Source of the DNA: a bacterium
GTDB lineage: Bacteria > CSSED10-310 > JAJRTK01
Direction: 5' to 3'
DNA length: 9,142 nucleotides
Assembly: GCA_024278345.1 (NCBI GenBank)
Contig: JAJRTK010000124.1
Location: forward strand, 1-9,142
In this document: piece by piece, positions 6,619 to 9,142 of the stretch
How positions within the stretch are numbered: the first letter of the stretch is position 1
How the letters are laid out: the number at the start of each line of letters is the position of its first letter
The notes under the pieces: generated by a model
Database searches by the model: none
What the model saw: only the letters and a program-made list of their open reading frames with translations
Told to the model about the DNA's origin: nothing
Made by a program: the position numbers and the translations under genes

Positions 6619-7371
6619 TCAGCCTGCCCTTGGGAGTGGCGGAGAGCTCGGCACTCTCCCAAACCTGCGCTCCCTTGACTGATAGTCCACGAGAGCCTCT
6701 TCCAGCATGTCCGCCTCGTAATCGATCAAGCTCCAAGAAGCCAGGCAAAGCTCAGCGTAGGCTTGTTGCCACAGCATGGCGTCCCCAACACGGGATCGAG
6801 AATCCAACAAAAGCATGAGATCCGGATCGGGTTGGTCTCGAGTCTCCAAGGTTCGGCTGATCAACTGAGAATCAATGGCGGAAAGGGATAGCCTGCCCGC
6901 CGCCACGGCTCTGGCGATTTCGCGGGCCGCCAAGACAAGCTCGGCGCGGGAGCGGTAGTCAAGGGCAAGATTCAGCCTCAATCCGCGATTGTTCCTGGTT
7001 TTCTCTTCCAAGAACCACAGAGCCGTGGGAATGAGCTCCCGGCGCTGGAACGCCTGGCCCGATAAAAGAGTCACCCGCACGCCAGCTCCATGAAGCCAAC
7101 CCCCATGTTGGACTGCAAACTCTTCAAACAGGCCAATGGCTTCCGGGCTGGGATCAGGACAGAGGGTAACGATCTCAAGATCCATGTGAATGGCGTCGCC
7201 AGTCAGTTTTCGAAGGGCGGTAAGACCAGGTTGGGCTTGTTTGTCCCCATCCCTTGGAGTGCTCGCCGGCGGCTTGACCGCGAAGCGAATCGCAATGTGC
7301 CGAGGGAGCCTGTACGGATCGATCCTGGCTGTCAGGGCGGGCCTTGGTCGCCTTTCCTCTGGTGCTGCCAC
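6619..7371 (-). CDS. Divergent UppS-family (cis-prenyltransferase) homologue lacking catalytic motifs
   Basis: UppS normally condenses isopentenyl units into undecaprenyl diphosphate, the wall-glycan carrier lipid. The C-terminal half here is clearly of that family: RLNLALDYRSRAEL, then DPDL (residues 182-185), MLWQQAYAEL (199-208), and RERRFG (233-238). However, the N-terminal HIAI-MDGNGRWA motif reads RHIAIRFAVKPPAS, putting Ala31 where the catalytic Asp should be. FSxENW is replaced by LCPDPS, and RTSGE-R by LLDSRSR, so only the second Arg remains. Start: GTG 7371 has GGAGG (7377-7381) five bases upstream and gives 250 residues, the family length. An alternative GTG at 7410, just after an in-frame stop, has no good ribosome binding site. 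The frame is intact, so a non-catalytic role or a partner subunit is more likely than decay. It is followed closely by hemH. Confidence 0.8.
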   Translation of the reverse strand: MAAPEERRPRPALTARIDPYRLPRHIAIRFAVKPPASTPRDGDKQAQPGLTALRKLTGDAIHMDLEIVTLCPDPSPEAIGLFEEFAVQHGGWLHGAGVRVTLLSGQAFQRRELIPTALWFLEEKTRNNRGLRLNLALDYRSRAELVLAAREIARAVAAGRLSLSAIDSQLISRTLETRDQPDPDLMLLLDSRSRVGDAMLWQQAYAELCLASWSLIDYEADMLEEALVDYQSRERRFGRVPSSPPLPRAG

Positions 7372-7459
7372 TTTGGCCTCCAACCATTTCTGCGGGTGAA
7401 CCCCGGTCACCGGTCTGCTTCAACCTGTCGCGTCGCCGTTTCGAAGTCGGTACAGCGAT

Positions 7460-7476
7460 TCGCCCACAGCGGGCGA
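7460..7476. repeat. 6-bp stem-loop
   Basis: TCGCCC (7460-7465) and GGGCGA (7471-7476) flank ACAGC. It may belong to the leader of the leftward transcript. Function is unknown. Confidence 0.35.
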
Positions 7477-7502
7477 CAGCAGAGCGGGAATGGGGTAAAC
7501 TA

Positions 7503-7536
7503 GGGTTGTTGAGCCGGGACTTTAGACCGGCAACCC
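7503..7536. repeat. Bulged stem-loop
   Basis: The inner stem GCCGG/CCGGC (7513-7517 and 7527-7531) encloses a 9-base loop. An outer stem GGGTT/AACCC (7503-7507 and 7532-7536) is offset by a 5-base bulge. It could be a structured leader element or a transcription-end hairpin. It matches no riboswitch class I know. Confidence 0.35.
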
Positions 7537-7581
7537 AACAAAGATCCAGTGTGGGTCAGTTTTCACGGTTTGCGGAATGGC

Positions 7582-7600
7582 AACTTTGTAGCACAAAGTT
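7582..7600. promoter_or_regulatory. Perfect palindrome, operator-like
   Basis: AACTTTGT and ACAAAGTT are perfect inverted 8-bp arms separated by AGC. The site lies in the A/T-rich part of the divergent region, where a promoter would be expected. This is the form of a binding site for a dimeric repressor. Which regulator is unknown, and no regulator gene lies nearby. Confidence 0.45.
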
Positions 7601-7679
7601 AAGTTGAAAACAATCTTTTAAAATGCGCAAAAAGCAGGCCAATCTCGGGTACGGCCAGATGAGCGTTCTGCCTCCGAAT

Positions 7680-7692
7680 TCACATTTTGTGA
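7680..7692. promoter_or_regulatory. Short palindrome TCACA-TTT-TGTGA
   Basis: The arms are perfect 5-mers with a 3-base spacer. About 25 bp downstream there is a second, imperfect one, TGTG-N6-CACA at 7715-7728. Two related half-site pairs ahead of the rhomboid gene could be a regulator site. Spacing and orientation do not match a standard CRP box. Confidence 0.3.
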
Positions 7693-7843
7693 CCTGTAGC
7701 CAATTGCGACGATTTGTGTCAATTCACACACAGCCCCGGGCGGAGCCATCCTTGGCACCACCCATGACCACTTCCGACGACCAACAAGGCCGGCGGGTCG
7801 TTTCCGCGCGGGACTCAGGTGCGCCGGAACGACGGAGAAGATC

Positions 7844-9013
7844 ATGTTCATTCCTGTGGGGGACCATCCCAATCCCCGGGGCATTCCCTACGTCAACTGG
7901 TTGCTCATCGGTCTGAACGTCGGGATTTACTTTTTCGTGTCCTGGCCTTTGTTGTCGCGAGCGGCGGATCTCTACGATCCGGCGACCGTGGCCTATCTTG
8001 AGGCGATGAGTCGTGCCCTCGGGGTTCCCGCGCGAGCACTGGCTCGTCAGGTCACGGCCTATGACGTTTTTGTCTTCCAGCACGGTTACATTCCGGCGTC
8101 GCCTTCGCTCATCGACCTCTTTAGCTCCATGTTCCTTCATGCGGGTTTCTTGCATCTTGCCGGCAACATGCTTTTTCTCTGGATCTATGGCGACAACGTG
8201 GAGCATCGCCTTGGTCGCGTTGGCTATTTGGTGTGCTACTTGGCGACAGGCGTTGCCGCCACCGTGGGGCACGCGTTTTTTTCTGGCGGTTCCACACTGC
8301 CGCTTATTGGGGCCTCGGGGGCGATTAGTGGCGTGTTGGGCTTTTATTTTGTCTGGTTCCCTCGGAACACGGTCAAGGTTCTTCTTATCCTCTTTCCTTT
8401 TTTTGTCAACGTGATTGAGCTGCCCGCTCGTTGGGTCCTGGGTTTCTACCTTGTTCTTGACAATCTGCTGCCCCTTGCTTTTTCCGGTGGCGGAGGAACA
8501 GGCGTCGCCTACGGGGCTCACATTGGCGGTTTTCTGGGGGGCGTTGCCTTGGCGGTTCTTGTGAGCCGATTGAAAGCGGAGCGGACGGCTCAGCGGTTCG
8601 CGCCAAGAATGGCGGCGGGAATTGGCACGGTTGATGCCGTCACCGAAGCTCTTGGCCAAGGGAAATGGGGAGAAGCGGCCCAACGGTATTTGCGGATGTC
8701 CAGGGCTGAGCTTGCGCGGATTCCGGCGCGGACGGCACTGGAGATTGCCCGCTGGCTGGAAAAGGAAGTCTCCTTCGCGGTAGCCAAAGTCGCCTACCGC
8801 CGATTGATCGGCAGCCATCCCCGGGGGCCGCATTTAGCGGAAGCCTACTTGGGGCTCGGCCTGTCCCACCTTCGGGCTGGTGATTCTACGACTGCGTACC
8901 AGCATTTGTTGACCGCCCTGGATCTCGATCCATCCCCGCGGGAGCGTGAGATCATCATGGAAGCTCTGGCCACCATTGCCCAATGGCAGAGGCGGCGCCG
9001 GAGTTTTTACTGA
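7844..9013 (+). CDS. Rhomboid-family intramembrane serine protease with C-terminal TPR-like domain
   Basis: Rhomboids cleave substrates within the membrane using a Ser-His dyad. The 389-residue product begins in the style of one bacterial subfamily (PVGDHPNPRGIPYVNWLLIGLNV). It has the HLAGNMLFLWIYGDNVEHRLG block with His104 and Asn108, GASGAISG with catalytic Ser158, and AHIGGFLGG with His226. Six or so hydrophobic segments lie between residues 17 and 241. Residues 245-389 form a soluble helical extension ending in a TPR-like unit: LAEAYLGLGLSHLRAGDSTTAYQHLLTALDLDP. This makes the protein longer than single-domain rhomboids of about 220-240 residues. The start ATG has CGGAG six bases upstream. 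It is transcribed alone, away from the uppS-like gene, and is followed seven bases after its stop by a repeat element. Confidence 0.93.
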   Translation: MFIPVGDHPNPRGIPYVNWLLIGLNVGIYFFVSWPLLSRAADLYDPATVAYLEAMSRALGVPARALARQVTAYDVFVFQHGYIPASPSLIDLFSSMFLHAGFLHLAGNMLFLWIYGDNVEHRLGRVGYLVCYLATGVAATVGHAFFSGGSTLPLIGASGAISGVLGFYFVWFPRNTVKVLLILFPFFVNVIELPARWVLGFYLVLDNLLPLAFSGGGGTGVAYGAHIGGFLGGVALAVLVSRLKAERTAQRFAPRMAAGIGTVDAVTEALGQGKWGEAAQRYLRMSRAELARIPARTALEIARWLEKEVSFAVAKVAYRRLIGSHPRGPHLAEAYLGLGLSHLRAGDSTTAYQHLLTALDLDPSPREREIIMEALATIAQWQRRRRSFY

Positions 9014-9020
9014 TTCGGAA

Positions 9021-9142
9021 GGGGTATCCACCTAAGCCGGGACACGCACCAAAACCAAGAAAAGACGCGGAGCGTACAAAAACGTGGGCTGGGCTCCCGT
9101 TGCCCTTCGTTGCAACGGGAAGTTGAGGTAACTCCCTGGTGG
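9021..9142. mobile_element. MITE-like element copy B, cut by the right window edge
   Basis: From 9021 the sequence reads GGGGTATCCACCTAAGCCGG and continues colinearly, without gaps, with the reverse complement of 1470-1349 in copy A. About 7 differences fall in the first 100 or so bases, then more after 9120. It keeps the CCCGTTGC/GCAACGGG hairpin (9097-9120). Its other end and any target duplication lie outside the window. It begins directly after the rhomboid stop codon and may supply its transcript end. Confidence 0.75.

Larger units (their letters stand above)
7372..7843. other. Non-coding divergent region between the uppS-like and rhomboid genes
   Basis: About 470 bp has no convincing gene. 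It must hold promoters for the leftward uppS-like/hemH unit and the rightward rhomboid gene, but no good -35/-10 pair could be picked. It contains an A/T-rich segment (about 7580-7625), the lowest-GC stretch in the window, plus the hairpins and palindromes listed separately. The frames that cross it do not look like proteins. Confidence 0.6.

Noticed and set aside
7513-7531. tRNA anticodon arm
   Set aside because: The loop is 9 bases, no acceptor, D or T arms and no GTTCGA-like box were found around it.
7715-7728. CRP box
   Set aside because: A CRP site has TGTG-N8-CACA. Here the spacing is N6, so only a generic inverted repeat is claimed.
7623-7916. Plus-strand open frame of 97 codons upstream of the rhomboid
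   Set aside because: It has no good ribosome binding site, overlaps the rhomboid start in another frame and has no recognisable features.
7724-8833. Minus-strand open frame of 369 codons
   Set aside because: It is antisense to the rhomboid gene, with a highly charged composition and no motif.

Overview
This is a GC-rich (by eye roughly 60%) bacterial chromosomal window. It is densely coding and laid out in short operons on alternating strands. Three predicted lipoproteins suggest a Gram-negative-type envelope, and one of them has an S-layer-homology-like region. Housekeeping genes (miaA, glpK, hemH) sit beside less ordinary ones. There is no rRNA, tRNA, CRISPR array, phage gene or transposase. 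The phylum cannot be fixed from the sequence alone.

Layout from left to right. (1) 1-1109, minus strand: two tandem paralogous small lipoproteins behind a plausible sigma70-type promoter (1139-1167). The downstream one has no stop codon before the window edge and reads into a palindromic repeat. (2) 1198-1475: a compact 270-bp non-coding element with 25-bp imperfect terminal inverted repeats, flanked by the direct repeat AGTC. This is MITE-like. A second copy in the opposite orientation begins at 9021 and runs off the right edge. (3) 1551-5482, plus strand: miaA (tRNA dimethylallyltransferase), a lipoprotein with TPR-like helices and an SLH-like region that overlaps miaA by 4 bp, and glpK (glycerol kinase). 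These are tightly spaced and probably co-transcribed. (4) 5483-5526: a convergent gap with terminator-like hairpins. (5) 5527-7371, minus strand: a two-gene unit, transcribed first through a highly divergent undecaprenyl-diphosphate-synthase homologue and then hemH (ferrochelatase). (6) 7372-7843: a non-coding divergent region with several palindromes. (7) 7844-9013, plus strand: a rhomboid intramembrane serine protease with a C-terminal TPR-like extension.

The most notable observation is the cis-prenyltransferase homologue at 6619-7371. It keeps the fold-defining end of the UppS family (DPDL, MLWQ-AYAEL, RERRFG) but has lost the catalytic MDGNGRW motif, FSxENW, and the first Arg of the RTSGE motif. 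It looks like an intact pseudoenzyme rather than a decayed gene. The second is the MITE-like element, with terminal repeats, a probable target duplication and internal hairpins conserved between the two copies. The ferrochelatase also carries a C-terminal four-cysteine motif (CX2C-X13-CX2C) that could bind a metal or an iron-sulfur cluster.

Functionally the genes cover tRNA modification, glycerol phosphorylation, the last step of heme synthesis and envelope proteins. No single dedicated pathway links them. The operon pairings, especially uppS-like with hemH, are the main contextual clues.
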